Part shown: positions 22,747 to 34,457 of the stretch, one piece after another
Position numbering within the stretch: position 1 is the stretch's first letter
Layout of the letters: each line of letters begins with the position of its first letter
The notes under the pieces: generated by a model
Databases searched by the model: none
Told to the model about the DNA's origin: nothing
What the model saw: the letters and a program-made list of their open reading frames with translations, nothing else
Position numbers and translations under genes: made by a program
DNA from: Cacajao melanocephalus
Lineage: Eukaryota; Chordata; Mammalia; Primates; Pitheciidae
Direction: 5' to 3'
NCBI GenBank assembly: GCA_963573385.1
Contig: CAUYLG010034966.1
Span: 1 to 64,000 of the forward strand
Length of the DNA stretch: 64,000 nucleotides

Positions 22747-22925
22747 CTTTTATTATAAATTTATTTGTTTTTAACAGACAAATAATAAATGTGTATATTT
22801 ATGGGGTACAACAATGGGATGTTTGATCTGCTTATACATTGTAGAAGGATTAAGAATGATTAAAGCAAGATAATTAATCCATCACCTCACCGACTTACCA
22901 CTCTTTTATGAAATGTTAGGAAGAC
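22747..22925 (-). mobile_element. Short antisense L1 3' fragment inserted into another L1
   Basis: Reverse-complement L1 3' UTR: 'aataataaatgtgtatattt', 'atggggtacaacaatgggat', 'cttatacattgtagaaggat' and 'aatccatcacctcacc'. It is flanked by 'agtagat' at 22740-22746 and 22926-22932, a probable target-site duplication. Only about 180 bp inserted. Confidence 0.78.
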
Positions 22926-23105
22926 AGTAGATTCTAAATGTTCCTACCAGCAAAAATTGGTAAATATATGAGGTGATGGATATATTAATTGGCTTGATTT
23001 AATCCTTTCACAACATTTGCATCTCTTAAAACATCATGTTGTACACTGTGAATACATACAATTTGCATTAGTCAATGATACCTTAATAAAGATAAGTAAA
23101 TAAAT
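22926..23105 (+). mobile_element. L1 3' end, second half
   Basis: The outer L1 continues: 'tagattctaaatgttc', 'tatatgaggtgatggatata', 'ttaattggcttgatttaatc' and an A/T-rich end with 'gataagtaaataaataaatt'. Confidence 0.82.
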
Positions 23106-23234
23106 AAATTTACAGCTAATATTGCCAATTAAGTACATTTTAATAGATGTTCTCACAGACCAAAAAAACAAAGCAAAACAAAACCAAAAAGGATATCAGG
23201 GTTGGAAGAAACTGGAAATCGTCTAGTAAAAACT

Positions 23235-23345
23235 TCTTATTTTCCAACTGATGAAACTGAGGTCAGAAACCTTTTGAGATTGTCCTAAGATCTTTCAGTC
23301 AAAGGAGTGGCCAAGCTGAAAGTAAAACACAAGCTCTAAGAAGTT
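23235..23345 (+). mobile_element. MIR fragment
   Basis: MIR core: 'ttccaactgatgaaactgag', 'gtcagaaaccttttgagatt', 'agtggccaagctgaaagtaa'. Confidence 0.7.
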
Positions 23346-24715
23346 CTCTGCCCCTTTAAGACTAAATGAGTGAAATCATCCGAGGAGAGCCCAGGGCCGA
23401 GGGGTGGCTTGAGCTTCCTGCTGTGTGCCGGAGCAGTAAAATCGCAGAGATCGGGCTGAGAGAGCAAGCTTTCTTACCATGACCCTCTAATTTAGATAGC
23501 TTTGCTTTACGAAGACATCATCTCCCGGAAGTCTTTACCATCCTGAATTCCTGGTGCATTCTCCCAGCTCGAATCACAAATTTAGACTGCCGGCTAATAC
23601 AGTACCCAGAACAAGAATCTATCGTCAGAACTCACTGGACAGTCACATGATCTCAGTTAATGCCGACAAGGCCTTTAGTGTGGAGGGAGGACAGATGGAC
23701 CTCTGTCAGAAGGCCCCACATTCTGACCCCAGTTGAAAAAGGAAAAACCAGGAGCCACACCCCACATTCTGAAACTGCTGGAGTGAGTAACAGGACTCAC
23801 CACACATGCCAGGGAGCTTCAGACCCTGATAGAAATGAGCTGAGCACACCTCCTGCGAACGTCCCTCTCCTGCGGCCAGGTGGATGTGACTGACAGCTGT
23901 CACTCCCTTCCATGGGGCCAGCTCACAGCAAACAAGAACATTTCCTTACTGACGGGCCCTACATAGATTTTTTACACACTCTTCTGTTCTTTCCTTGACA
24001 TGCAGCTTCCATGTCTTGCAAGATGTACCCTTCAAGATTTACTTCAGTGACTGCAGGGTCAATTTCCCATTTAAGTCGTATGCAGCTTTCAATTGTAAGC
24101 ATTTTAAGAGGTGGGAGCTGAGGTTTTCAACTCAAACATTAATGAAGTCAACTAATCCACACACGTATTATGTAATTTGTTAAATGCTTAAAGCCAACAG
24201 ATTAATTTGTTTTCTCCCCTGAAATGCTGCAGATACTGTGTGCAAGTATTATGAATATAGAGGCTATCATTACACTGTTAAGATGTTTGCAATCTCTATT
24301 AATTACTGCAAGTGATATTTATAGAGTATCTACTAATAAGGAAAGCATCTCGAGTAAAGCTGAAAACAATACAGGAAAAAGATTGTATTGTCAGCAGATC
24401 ATTTTCTAAAGCCTCTCAGCCTTCTTCAGCCAGTTCCCTACTTAGTATCTTTGGCCGTTAGGTTGCAAATCTCCTTTCCCTGAACCAAGTGCTACCTGGC
24501 AATCCTTCTGCATTACAAGAGCTCAGAAAATCCTACCGATTCAAGACAGCCGACGGGACTGAGGGAGCTAAGAGGCCAAGTCAGCCCTTCCAAAATTCAG
24601 CCTGTGGTTTCAGACACCTGGAGGTTTCTCAAGTTGTCTGAGACCACTGAATCAGGAGGTCCACCCCTCCTGACTGTGTCATGTCTGGAAATGGAACCAC
24701 CAACGCGGTAGAGCT
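23346..24715. other. Unique stretch
   Basis: A pyrimidine-rich acceptor-like site ends at 'gacatgcag' (24004) but has only a weak donor downstream. No repeat or convincing frame is seen. The part around 24170-24410 is AT-rich. Confidence 0.45.
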
Positions 24716-25210
24716 GTGGTCCATTCTGTAAACTTACAGACAAATAGCCAGACAACAGCACCTGCCTACCCCATCACGGTCCGTTCTGGCCATCTGCTGC
24801 TGCATCACAACCCGGGGCAGCTTGTGTGTCTCTCACAGCTTTGTGGGTGGACTGGGCTCACCCAGGCATTTCTCTGTTGGGAGCTCTCGTGTGGAGGCAG
24901 ACAGATGTCAGATGGGGGCTTCATCATCTAAAATCTCCACAGAGCTGGGCTGGCTCATGCACATGCTTAGCTGAGAGCTCAGCTGGGGCTGCTGACCAGA
25001 TACTCTGCATCAGTAGACCTCTGGGTTCTGAGACAGAGCTCCCAAGAGCAAGCATTCCAGTGAATCTAGGCAGTGCTATGCCATAGTCTTGAAGTCACAG
25101 AATGTATTAATGCCACCACTTTCCATCAGCCAAACAGGTTGCTTAGGCCAGGTCGGATGCAAGGGGAGGAGAATCAGATTATTCCTCTTGATGTAAGGAG
25201 TGCGCTGCAT
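24716..25210. mobile_element. Ancient interspersed repeat, family not assigned
   Basis: The order 'tctctcacagctttgtgggt', 'cagctggggctgctgac', 'agctcccaagagcaagcatt', 'gaagtcacagaatgtattaa', 'gcaaggggaggagaatcaga' and 'cctcttgatgtaaggag' matches a familiar old mammalian repeat. I am not sure of its name. Confidence 0.5.
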
Positions 25211-26300
25211 GAGCAGGGAGGGGAGGCTTTGGTGGAGGCCAATGGTACAGACCTCCCCAGCCTGTCTCCACTGTCGGCTGACATCTCTGAGAGCACAGCA
25301 AGCTGGTATAGAGTCCCAGATCTTAGACCTAGCAGCCTAGAAAGCAATGTGTGCCAGCCATGCCCTCAAATATTTAAGGGGGTGTGATCACCATTTGACG
25401 CTTGCCATAAAATGAACCAGTTCTCAGTCTATGCAGTCCTGAAAGCTGCCCCAGCTCTCCCCTCCTCTGCCCTTGAAAAGCAGAGCCCAGACAGTGATTG
25501 TTTCCAGTGACACTCTGTCTGGAATGAATTCATCTTGGGAAATGGTAATTCTGTTTTGAAAGCTAATAAAGGGGCTCTCTGACAAGAAAAGTGTATCCAA
25601 AGAGGATCACTGGCCTCAACAACTGTGTGACTGCAATCCAGCCTCGGGCAAACCAAAGCAGCCACTGCGTGTGCCTGACCGGCAGATTGATGGAATGAAA
25701 GTTTCTCTGGTAGGGCCTTGTGGGGAATGGACCCAGCTCGACGAGAAAGGCACACGTCGCAAAGGCTAACACCCAGGATTCTGCAGACAACTGTGCCATT
25801 CTCTTGTGCAAAGGAAGAGCAGAAAGAGGTCAGGAGAGAAGCTCCAGGCAGGCTGGATCCACCCAGAAGCTGGGGAGAGTGGAGCAGGGACAGCAGAGAA
25901 TCCCAAGACGGAGCCACTGTTTCTCCTGGTTTTCTCTCAGGTCCAGGAAAGCGCACCTTCATTTTGTACCTGCATCTTGGGTTTCCTGAAGCACTGCAGG
26001 AGACTCTGACTTTAGGGTCTATCTCCAAAGGCCCCAGGAAAGAGACTCAGAAGTGAGTTTCTTTTTGTGCACCTGAAGCACAAAACAAAAGTTATATCAT
26101 ACTATTCATTCCATCTCTGAAATTATATTTTCTTTTCCTCAACAGCATAAAAATAGCATTAGAATAGTAAGTTACTGGCTCCCTTGACTCCCCCAAATCT
26201 TGTATCTCAATAACAGCCTTTCTTTAGAACCCACTTCTGTCCTGGTGGCTTTGTTAGCCCTTCAGTCGCACTTTTCCCAGTCTTTACCGAAGCTCTGCCA
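25211..26300. other. Unique stretch containing the longest frame in the window
   Basis: The minus-strand frame 25429-26028 (199 codons) is the longest in the window. It has no signal peptide, domain or repeat, and plus-strand frames overlap it. I treat it as chance. An exon-like segment on the plus strand (25941-26053) lies inside and is listed separately. Confidence 0.5.
25941..26053 (+). other. Candidate exon (splice-signal pair), unverified
   Basis: A pyrimidine-rich tract ends in 'ttttctctcag' (acceptor AG at 25939-25940). The 113-bp segment ends 'actcagaa|gtgagt', a good donor. One frame is open throughout, as part of a 112-codon frame beginning at 25718. I see no homology. Reading phase does not match the candidate at 5367-5435, so they need not be linked. 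Confidence 0.2.
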
Positions 26301-26360
26301 AACACTCATTTGTCCCCATTTTAAAGGGGAGTTTAGGGACTTGCTCAAGTCAATCTCTTT
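26301..26360 (+). mobile_element. MIR fragment, short
   Basis: Only the core motif remains: 'tgtccccattttaaagggga' followed by 'gggacttgctcaagtcaa'. Confidence 0.5.
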
Positions 26361-26794
26361 TCTATGACAGCTCAATAGAAAGGGGGCCAGCAAAAAGGTT
26401 CCTTGGTCTCTGCTCAGCTGGCTTTGTATGGGCAGCAGGACCCTTTTCTGGAAAGTCCTCCAGTGTGGAAGTCTGAGGTGTACCAGCTGCTGTGGGTGAG
26501 TCTGGGGGTCCAGGTCCCAAGGGATGACCCAGTGGAATGACTTAACTTTACAGAGAGAACTTCTGCAGTGGCTTCAGCCATGCTTCTGCAAAGAAACACA
26601 CTTTCATCCCCTCCGGCCGCGGGGGCTCTCCCACCAAGGCCTGCAGAAGGAGGGCCTCTCAGTTTCTCCACTTTGAATATTCATGACCCCTCTAGTTATT
26701 GTCCAGAGCTGGAACACTTTTGAAAGGGAAAAGGGGAGGATGCTTTTGATCATTTTAATTATTATTAATTACAATCACGATAACTTTAAAAATA
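26361..26794. other. Unique stretch
   Basis: A minus-strand 85-codon frame (26414-26671) shows no motif. The last 100 bases become AT-rich ahead of the L1 piece. Confidence 0.45.
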
Positions 26795-27030
26795 ATTATA
26801 CCAGAGTTCAAGAGATCTATTGTACATCGTGGTGACTCTAGTTAATGGTAATCAGTGGTATTCTTGAAAATTGCAAGAGAATAGATTTTAAGTGTTCTCA
26901 TCACAAAGAAGTGATATGTGAAATAATTAAGTTGGTTTAGCCACTCTACAATGTATACATATATCAAAATGTCTGTTGTACACCATCATAATATACAATT
27001 TTTATTTTTTAATTAGATAAACAAATAAGG
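26795..27030 (+). mobile_element. L1 3' UTR fragment (L1M type)
   Basis: Landmarks are 'gtgactctagttaatggtaa', 'aatagattttaagtgttctc', 'catcacaaagaagtgatatg' and 'acaatgtatacatatatcaa'. Confidence 0.8.
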
Positions 27031-27195
27031 CAATTACATCAGGACAATAAGCATGATTTAGAACAGTCCTGAGCAAACTGGGAGAATGGAAACCTTACTA
27101 CCACTGAAAAAGGAACAGAAGAGTTTTACTTATTGCAGGAATATTTATGATTTCAGGGATGATCTGGAAGGGACATCATCAAGGTGCACTCTCAG

Positions 27196-27675
27196 TGTCT
27201 GTGCAGGCTGGATAATGCCCTCCCCACCCAAGGGTGCCCATGTTCTCATCTTTAGAACCCATGCATGTCACCTTCTATGATAAAAGGAACTTCACACATG
27301 GGATGGAGTAAAGGGTCTGGAGATGGAGAGATGGTCCTAGATGATCCAGGGAACCCTAACAGTTACCACAAGGTCCTTATAAGAAGAAGGCAGGGGGGAG
27401 AAAATCACAGAAGGACCAGTGAGGACGAAGCAGGGTCAGGGTGATGCGATGAAGGGGCTGCGAGCCAAGGGATGCAGGCGACTCCAAAACCTGGACAAGG
27501 CAATGTAACGGGCTCTTTCGGGGAGCCTCCAGAGACAGCCAGCCCTGCCCACACCTTGATTTCAGACTTTCTCCTCCAGAACTGTAAGAGAACAAATTTG
27601 TGTTGCTTTAAACCACTAAATGTGTGGTAACTTGATACAACAGCAATGCTGAATACCATACTGAAACTAATACAG
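27196..27675 (+). mobile_element. MLT1-type MaLR LTR
   Basis: The landmarks in order are 'ggataatgccctccccaccc', 'aaggtccttataagaagaag', 'ggggctgcgagccaagggat', 'cccacaccttgatttcagac', 'tcctccagaactgtaagaga' and 'gctttaaaccactaaatgtg', ending near 'gaaactaatacagt'. It is old and diverged, with no internal region attached. Confidence 0.75.
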
Positions 27676-27721
27676 TATTGTATCCAAATAAAAAATGCTG
27701 GGTGTTTTGGGGTTTTGTTTT

Positions 27722-27899
<178 letters not shown>

Positions 27900-28137
27900 T
27901 GAAGTTGGGCAAGAGTCTAGGGCTTGGATTCTGCCCTGGAGCTAAACTTTCACTCCTCCAACAGAACAACCTTTTGCATTTAGGTCTTAGATGCAAAATT
28001 TTAACTATAACTCCACCCTAAATATTTGCATCCATGGATTACATATGAGCAAGAAAGCCTCAATGCTAATTGAGTAATTAATGAGTTACAACCAAAACAA
28101 TGACAGCAATTTAATCCTACATTCTAAGGGCTGTTCT

Positions 28138-28255
28138 ATAGGCTTCATGTGAACAAAATGTGTAATAACACCATGAGGATGGCATAATTTTTCTCACTTT
28201 ACAGATGAGGAAACTGAAGCAAACGGAGGTTAAATGTCTTCCTATAACAAACCCA
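28138..28255 (+). mobile_element. MIR fragment
   Basis: Core 'tttctcactttacagatgag' followed by 'gaaactgaagcaaacggagg' and 'ttaaatgtcttcc'. Confidence 0.72.
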
Positions 28256-28327
28256 CTTACTGACAGTCTCCTCCAAGACACACCCCGACGCACAAAATTT
28301 AAACACAAAGATGCTAGCGAATATGTA

Positions 28328-28490
28328 GCCACTGCCAGACACTGCTGAGAGTGCCTCAGATTTACTCACCCATTTAATTCTCAGGACAAGCCCATAAGGT
28401 GGGACTGTGATTGCCCCGCTTCACAGATGAGAGCTGAGGAAATCGGCCCCAGCTCACACAGCTGGAAAAGGGGTCGTGACTTTCCTACCC
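28328..28490 (+). mobile_element. MIR
   Basis: MIR order: 'actgccagacactgctgaga', 'cacccatttaattctcagga', 'cccataaggtgggactgtga', 'gcttcacagatgagagctga', 'ccccagctcacacagctgg'. It lies about 70 bp after another MIR piece, so the two may be separate insertions. Confidence 0.78.
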
Positions 28491-30829
28491 AGGCCTGCTG
28501 CACGTGGAGCCCCAGAGATAGGCTCGGGAGAAGGGAAATGCAATGTGTGGGACCAATGGCCTTGGAAGCACAGCTGGGGTGATGGAAGGTAAATTTCATC
28601 CCAATACAACACTGATGGGGTGTGGAGCTCACCCCAACCTGTCTGCACCCAGCAGGTTTTAGCCCCTGGCCTGGGAGGGGGCTGGGGGGAGATGGCTGAC
28701 TATGGGTGGGCTACAGGAAGAACAGCACCTGGGGTCTGGCAGTGGCACAGAGAGCTGCCACTCACCTCCGAGGACCATGGAGGCCTGAAAATAGCTGTGG
28801 GGCCTATGAAAAAGCCACCGGGGTGGCAGCAGCAACAGCAAATGCAGGGTAGCTGGATGGGGCTAGAGAGAGGAGCCCGGCAGGTGTCTCGAGGCTCCCA
28901 GGCTCCAGCAGTGCCTCCGGCTCCAGTGGGGTCCATGGGCAGGGCTCCAGGGTCAGGCCCTCATGCCATCTTGGTCCCTAGGGGCTGCTGAGCTGAAAAT
29001 ACAGGGCAGCTTGAGAGCTACTGGTCAAGCAGCCTAAAGCCCTCTCTCCATGGGTTCAGCATGGCCCCTTAGGAGACCTGAGATCTCGCCCAAGAACCCT
29101 GGGCCAGCTGGATACCTCTTCCAGGCCTCAGAGATCTCATTTGTCCAATGGGAGAGTCAGATAAGACCGTCTCTGAACTCCTTCCAACTACAACATGTGT
29201 GGTCTGAAATTTTTAAAAAGGGAAAAGCAAAGAAAGTAGAGAAGAGGTGAAGATAGGATGGGAAAAAAGAACAGAGAAAAATCTCTGTATGCTGGGTGAC
29301 TGCGTTCCTTCTGGCTCTGATGTGCTTATGTCTGTTTGACCATAAAGAGAAATCCGTCCCCACCAGACTGTTGGCATTTGACTCTTCTTTTGTATTAGCA
29401 AAGCTTGTTCTTCCTGCATCTGTGCTTCTATTATGAGTGGCCTCTATCCATTTTGAAGTAGGCAGAGTATAAACAAATGAAACCAGGGATCCCAATTACC
29501 TCACTTTTCTGTGTTCAGTGGCCGAGACACAGAGAGCCGAAGATGCAAGAACACAGTAGCTGCGAGGGACCGATTCTCATGCAGGGACAACAAGGCCAGC
29601 CCCAGGCAGCGTCACGTGTGTTGGGTGGCAGGACAGGGCTGAATATCTGGGTCTCATCAGTGACATCAACATGGATCAAGCCACCAGCAGTGACAGCATC
29701 TTCATGAGGCCAGAAGCCTCTAACTCTACAGAGAATGGAAGACAGCCCGAAGTGCTTTCCAGGTACTGGCACGTTGCCCAGGCCTCTCATGTCCCCCTCT
29801 CTGCCTGCAAATTCACTGTTCATGTGCTGCTTCTGCCAGAGGTTTAGGTAAGAGGAGGGAGTACACAGTTGTCTGAAGGTAAAGGGCGCCATCCTGGGAC
29901 TTCCACATCCTCTTCAGTGAGCAATGGTGCACCTGGGTTTGAACTGAGAAGACAGGGAGACTTTAGGCAGATTGGGACTTCTGGTCCATGGTTCATTTTG
30001 CTGCCCAGGTCCTTCCAGGGGCAGCCTCCCTGCCACCATGAGCTTTACCTAATAATCCAGCACACACACTAAAGAAAGAGGAGTAAATGCCCCCCGGCTT
30101 CCATTTCTCATCTACTGCTCTCATGGCCCATCCCAATCTTTACAACTTTCTAAGGGAAGGTACCCCACCATTGGGTGAAGTCTGGCCCCAATAATCAGAT
30201 AACAGAAATCACCCAGAAGCAGAGCTCCTACCTGCCACATAATTGATCACACTTTGACATTTCTTTCTGCCTCTACCCATACGGGTTTCAACTTTACTAA
30301 GAGGAAAAAAGAATAGCCTATACAAATATCAAAGCCCCGAGTGAAAACTGAAATCCTCAGCATGAGCAGGAACCATTCTGAGATGGGAGCGAATGTGCCT
30401 AGAAAGTTGATGAGTCCACACTCAAGTTGTTGCTTGATCAGCTTTACAAAATGACAAAGATGTGGACTACAGACAGACATATTTGATGTATATTTTGGTA
30501 TTTGCATTTTTGATCAGGTACATAATTTTTAAGCCATATTGATTATGAGAGTTCAGGAAAAACATAAACTGTACTTTGAAATTGTACATGTGTATATTCT
30601 ACATATACACCTCATACATATCCCACATGTAGATTCCATATATATTCCACGTACATACAATAAAAGAGCTGATGTATCAAAACTTCTTTTCAAGATGGCT
30701 AATTAGATTTATTTTCCTATTTTTTAAGTTTACAAAATGCCTTTGTTCGTTGGATTTTTCATAAATTGACTCCTCACTTGAGCCATGTGTGAAAGAATTC
30801 TTTTAATTTCATAGCTTCTAAATGTTAGC
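28491..30829. other. Unique stretch, partly GC-rich
   Basis: A plus-strand 123-codon frame (28620-28991) includes a short CAG/CAA run giving five glutamines near 28828. It overlaps minus-strand frames and has no domain. About 29110-29190 has a weak MIR-like 'agatctcatttgtccaatgg'. At 30590-30660 there are irregular 'tacatat...cc' repeats in AT-rich DNA. Confidence 0.45.
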
Positions 30830-31066
30830 TTGATCTCAGCTCACTGCAACCTCTGCTGCCCTGGTTCAAGCAATTCTCCTGCCTCAGCCTCCAGAGTAGC
30901 TGAGATTACAGGCTCCTGCCACCGTGCCCGGCTATTTTTTGTATTTTTAGTAGAGATGGGGTTTCACCATCTTGGCCAGGCTGGTCTTGAACTCCTGACC
31001 TCGTAACCCACCCTCCTTGGCCTCCCAAAGTGCTGGGATCACAGGTGTGAGCCACCATGCCCTGCC
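30830..31066 (-). mobile_element. Alu, antisense, lacking the A-tail end
   Basis: The reverse-complement Alu starts abruptly at 'tgatctcagctcactgcaac' and ends at the Alu 5' end 'gccaccatgccctgcc'. The T run and the first part of the right arm are missing, so the 3' end of the element was lost after insertion. Confidence 0.94.
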
Positions 31067-31165
31067 TTGTGTAAGTTCATTCTATGATGTTCCTACAATG
31101 ATGAAATCACCTAATGACACGTATCCCAGATGTATCCCTATCATTAAGTGGTGTGGTGCATGACC
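31067..31165. mobile_element. Tigger-type terminus (same family as 2144-3899)
   Basis: The segment 'taagttcattctatgatgtt', 'cctacaatgatgaaatcacc', 'taatgacacgtatcccagat' and 'gtggtgcatgacca' matches the right end of the Tigger element at 3495-3899. The rest of the element left of the Alu is not recognisable. Confidence 0.75.
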
Positions 31166-31759
31166 ATATTTATGTCTAATATTAATATATCTTCAGGAAA
31201 ATCTCTCTTCAATTTTATTTAATTCTTTTGAAAGTAAATGGATATTTGTCAAGCTTAAAAAGACTTTAAACAATTGAATCTGTTTAAAAGTTTTAAACTT
31301 TTTAAATTCCAGGAATTTAGCTATGAATTTACTTACCACATCCTTTCTTTTGCTGATAGCTCAGGGTGAATCAGTTCAACTTCCATTAAATTACCTCGTA
31401 TTCCAACCACACGACTGGAAATCAATTGATTTATATTGCATAAATGCAGGTATTTAACAAGACCCTCACGTACCAAACCAGATAATGGCTTAACTAGTTA
31501 ACATCAGCATTGGATAATCTCATCATCCAAAAAATGATAAGGGAAAAAGATGCATTATAAAGATTAGACAGACAACATTGTTAGCCAGGCGCAGGAGCTG
31601 GGTGGAGGTGGACTTACTGCCACGTGAACACACCCAGGTTCTTAGCAAGTGAATATGGCTGACACTGATATCAACCTACTACTTTTGATCTGAGCCACGA
31701 CCCATATTTCAAGCCTTATGTATTGGAATATTTTTCAATGCCAGCATACCTCCTTTTTA
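31166..31759. other. AT-rich unique stretch
   Basis: No frame over 60 codons and no repeat consensus. The part around 31200-31330 is a low-complexity AT mixture. Confidence 0.45.
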
Positions 31760-31970
31760 ATTCCTACTTCTCATCCTCACCCCTTTAAGTGTCTCGCCAA
31801 GTGGTACTAACAGTGTCACCTGTCAAGGCACTTGTAACGCTGTTTTGTGATCATCCGCTATTTGTTTCTAATCCTGGACTGCACACGCCTTTTCTGCAGG
31901 ATTCACATCTTTTTACGCCGTCTCTGGCACATGTTAGCTTCTAAATAAATGTTGTTGGCTAAATGAAAGA
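31760..31970 (+). mobile_element. L2 3' end
   Basis: L2-like tail: 'cacttgtaacgctgttttgt', 'tgatcatccgctatttgttt', 'ctggactgcacacgcc', 'tctggcacatgttagc' and 'aaataaatgttgttggctaa'. Confidence 0.65.
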
Positions 31971-33169
31971 GGGGCCCTTTATAAATCCACGAACAAATAC
32001 CCAAGTGTAGGAAACAAAACACGCCTTTGAATCTTATTTCATCACTCTTGCAAGTTTTGATTCAAGAAAGGAACTCTGTGCAGTCTGACTTTTTGTAGGG
32101 CTTTCCATGAAAACAACGAAGAGACAGGGCTGCTTGGCCAAGATTTGAGCGTTCTCCTCGTGGAGCTTGCTAGAGATCAGACGCATCACTCACCTACTTT
32201 CAATGAGGCAGTGTGCTTGAGGAGTGATGGATCTGCAGCTACAAGCCTGCATTGCACAAGCCTGTGGGTTCCTGCTGCCTATATCAACAGGAGGCCCTTG
32301 CCCAGCAAATGGTTTGGTATACTTTTCATCTTCCTTGACAATTAAAGCTCCAATGTGGCATGTTTGTGTTTCAGGTGAAAGGTTTAAGGCACTAAGGAAG
32401 AATCACCTTTGTTGCATCATAAACATTAATTAGCTGGCATGATTTCCAAATAGCCTTTGATTAAAACCTTTGAGTCAGTGACAGTCAAGAACAAGGTCCA
32501 AGTCTTCATTCATCCAACTAAACAAATGCAGTTCAGAACAATCATTTCTTGGCATTCATGTCCCAAAAAGCAGATCCACGAAAAACAGGCCATCACTCAA
32601 GTTCATCTGAGAGTAACCTGCAAGCGGATCCAGGCTTAGGTCATAGCAAGACGGCCCGCAAGCCTCGAATATAGAGAGGTTCAGAAGCGCTTCTCACGGA
32701 GACTGCAGGAAACTCTGTTATCCCCAGCAGATAATATAGACAATACTAAAACATGGCCCACCATGGCAAGACCGAGTCTCAGATCTCTCCTCCCAGGTTG
32801 TATCTGCTGGCCAAGAGCCTCCAAGTCCCAACTGGAATGTTCTATCTGCACCCGCAGCCTCCTGGCCCTTCCCTCCCTTCAGCTGCTGCACCCCACGTAC
32901 ACCTCACTCACCTCGTACACATTGTACGCCTCATCACTTCTCTCCTCTAGCAGCTTGGTGAGATCAAAGGCTGCGGCTGATGTCAATAAATTACACTCTA
33001 ATGTGAAAGACATTCAGTCATGCTATTGCTTTACCTCAGGCATCAGAGTTGGGTAATGAAGAAAAGGCTTGTGCCTGGGTAGAAAAGGACTGCAGGCATC
33101 TTTCCAGTACCCTTTGAATGGAGTCACTCCAGCTTCTTCCGGGAGCTCCTCTGAAGCAGCTGGGTTCAG
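31971..33169. other. Unique stretch
   Basis: Short frames only (60-97 codons around 32753-33056). The part at 32750-32950 is pyrimidine-rich. No transposon recognised. Confidence 0.45.
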
Positions 33170-33295
33170 TCCGGCACCCCCTGAGTGCCTCCTCTGTGCC
33201 AAGCACCATGCTAGGTACAGAGGATGAAACATGAGTAAGACACAGCCCTGCTCTCTAGGAACCTGGGGTCTAGAGGGGTCTAGTTGCAGGGTTAC
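33170..33295 (+). mobile_element. MIR/L2-like ancient fragment
   Basis: 'tgagtgcctcctctgtgcca', 'agcaccatgctaggtacaga' and 'acagccctgctctctaggaa' follow the familiar old-repeat pattern. Class uncertain. Confidence 0.55.
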
Positions 33296-34256
33296 ATATG
33301 TGATCTTGCTCTGCTTCCTGGCATGGGAGAGGTAGATGAAGGAATGTAGACCCTGGCTTCCCCACACAAACCCAGCTCTCTTGCAAGGGAGCCTGGTTAC
33401 AGGAACCTCTGTTCTAGGCTCCACCTGCTTACTGGCAGCGACAACCCACCCCCCCATATTCCACATCCAAGCGCCACTCTGTCTGCCACCATCCCTTCTC
33501 CAGAGCCCCTGGCGCCCTACAAGCCCAAGTCTTCCCACCTCAGCCCCACCCACATGAGGAATCCAGAATCTGTTTTCCCTGGTTTGCTTCCAGCTCATAT
33601 GTTCCCTGCCCCACGTGGTGAGAGCATTTCTGCACAGTCAGTCACAGGCAACTTCCTTAATTGCATAGATTTCTGGTAGCAGATTTTCTTCCTCAATTTT
33701 GACCCCCACTGGTCTGTAAAACAGTATGAATCTATTTATGTTTTCCTGAAACCATATTAACCAGAGATTTGAGAGCTGTCCTGCTTCCAAACATGTTAGA
33801 TAATGTTAATTCAGGGTCTTAAATGATGCTGCAAATAACTCACTCGGTAAACAGTTTACTAGCAAATACACAAGATTTGGCTGAATGAAATTAAGTAAAT
33901 TAAAATAAAACAGTGAATGAGGAAACAAAAGGTAGGAAAGTGTCCCCTCAAAGAGTGACTCAGTAGATACGTTAAAATATATTCAACCTCAACTGACAAT
34001 CCTTATTCAAGACTCCCGCTATTGTCCTGACTTTAAGAATCATAGTGAACTAACACAGGTATCACTCTAACACAGGTATCACTCATTGCACCTGGGTGGA
34101 GGCTTTTCGATTATACTTTTTGGTCATTTTTCTTGGTGTTTGTTGACTGTTGGTGAGTGGGGAATAAATTTGAAGGGGCTGAGGTTGAACCTCATTCATT
34201 TGAAATTGTGAGTCACAGGATGCATACTTCTCATCCACAGATTACTTCCTTCTAAG
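33296..34256. other. Unique stretch
   Basis: It includes the left part of a 191-codon minus-strand frame (33023-33598) that also runs through the ancient repeat fragment. That speaks against a gene. A small tandem duplication at 34051 is listed separately. Confidence 0.45.
34051..34084. repeat. Perfect 17-bp tandem duplication
   Basis: 'taacacaggtatcactc' occurs twice with no spacer (34051-34067 and 34068-34084). Two identical copies in otherwise unique DNA suggest a recent small duplication. Confidence 0.95.
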
Positions 34257-34457
34257 CAGTGATTCTCAGTTGAAAGGGATGGCACTCGGACACTGGGCAA
34301 TGTCTGGAGACACTGGGCATGAGCACTGGGTGTTCCTGGCACCTAGTGGGTGGAGGCCAGAGATGCCACGAACCATCCTACAACATCCAGGTCAGGCCCC
34401 ACAGTAGACAGTCACCCAGCCCAAACTGTCAACAGTACCACAGCTGAGCAACCTGCT
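34257..34457 (+). mobile_element. Non-autonomous hAT (Charlie-type) element
   Basis: It begins 'cagtgattctcagttgaaag' and ends around 'cagctgagcaacctgct'. Between are 'gggcaatgtctggagacact', 'ctggcacctagtgggtggag' and 'gccagagatgccacgaacca'. The flanks 'cttctaag' and 'ctctaaag' resemble the nTCTAGAn duplication typical of hAT elements. Confidence 0.75.

Noticed and set aside
23990..24100. Pyrimidine tract ending 'gacatgcag' as an exon start
   Set aside because: The acceptor is fair but the only nearby donor, 'caatt|gtaagc', is weak, and no frame or conservation clue supports an exon.
25429..26028. 199-codon minus-strand frame, the longest in the window
   Set aside because: No domain, signal peptide or repeat pattern. 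Overlapping frames on the other strand and moderately GC-rich composition explain the length. No splice or start context supports it.
30590..30665. Irregular 'tacatat' repeats as a tandem array
   Set aside because: The units vary in length and sequence too much to count as a tandem repeat; AT-rich composition explains them.
33023..33598. 191-codon minus-strand frame
   Set aside because: It passes through an ancient repeat fragment at 33170-33295 and shows no recognisable family.
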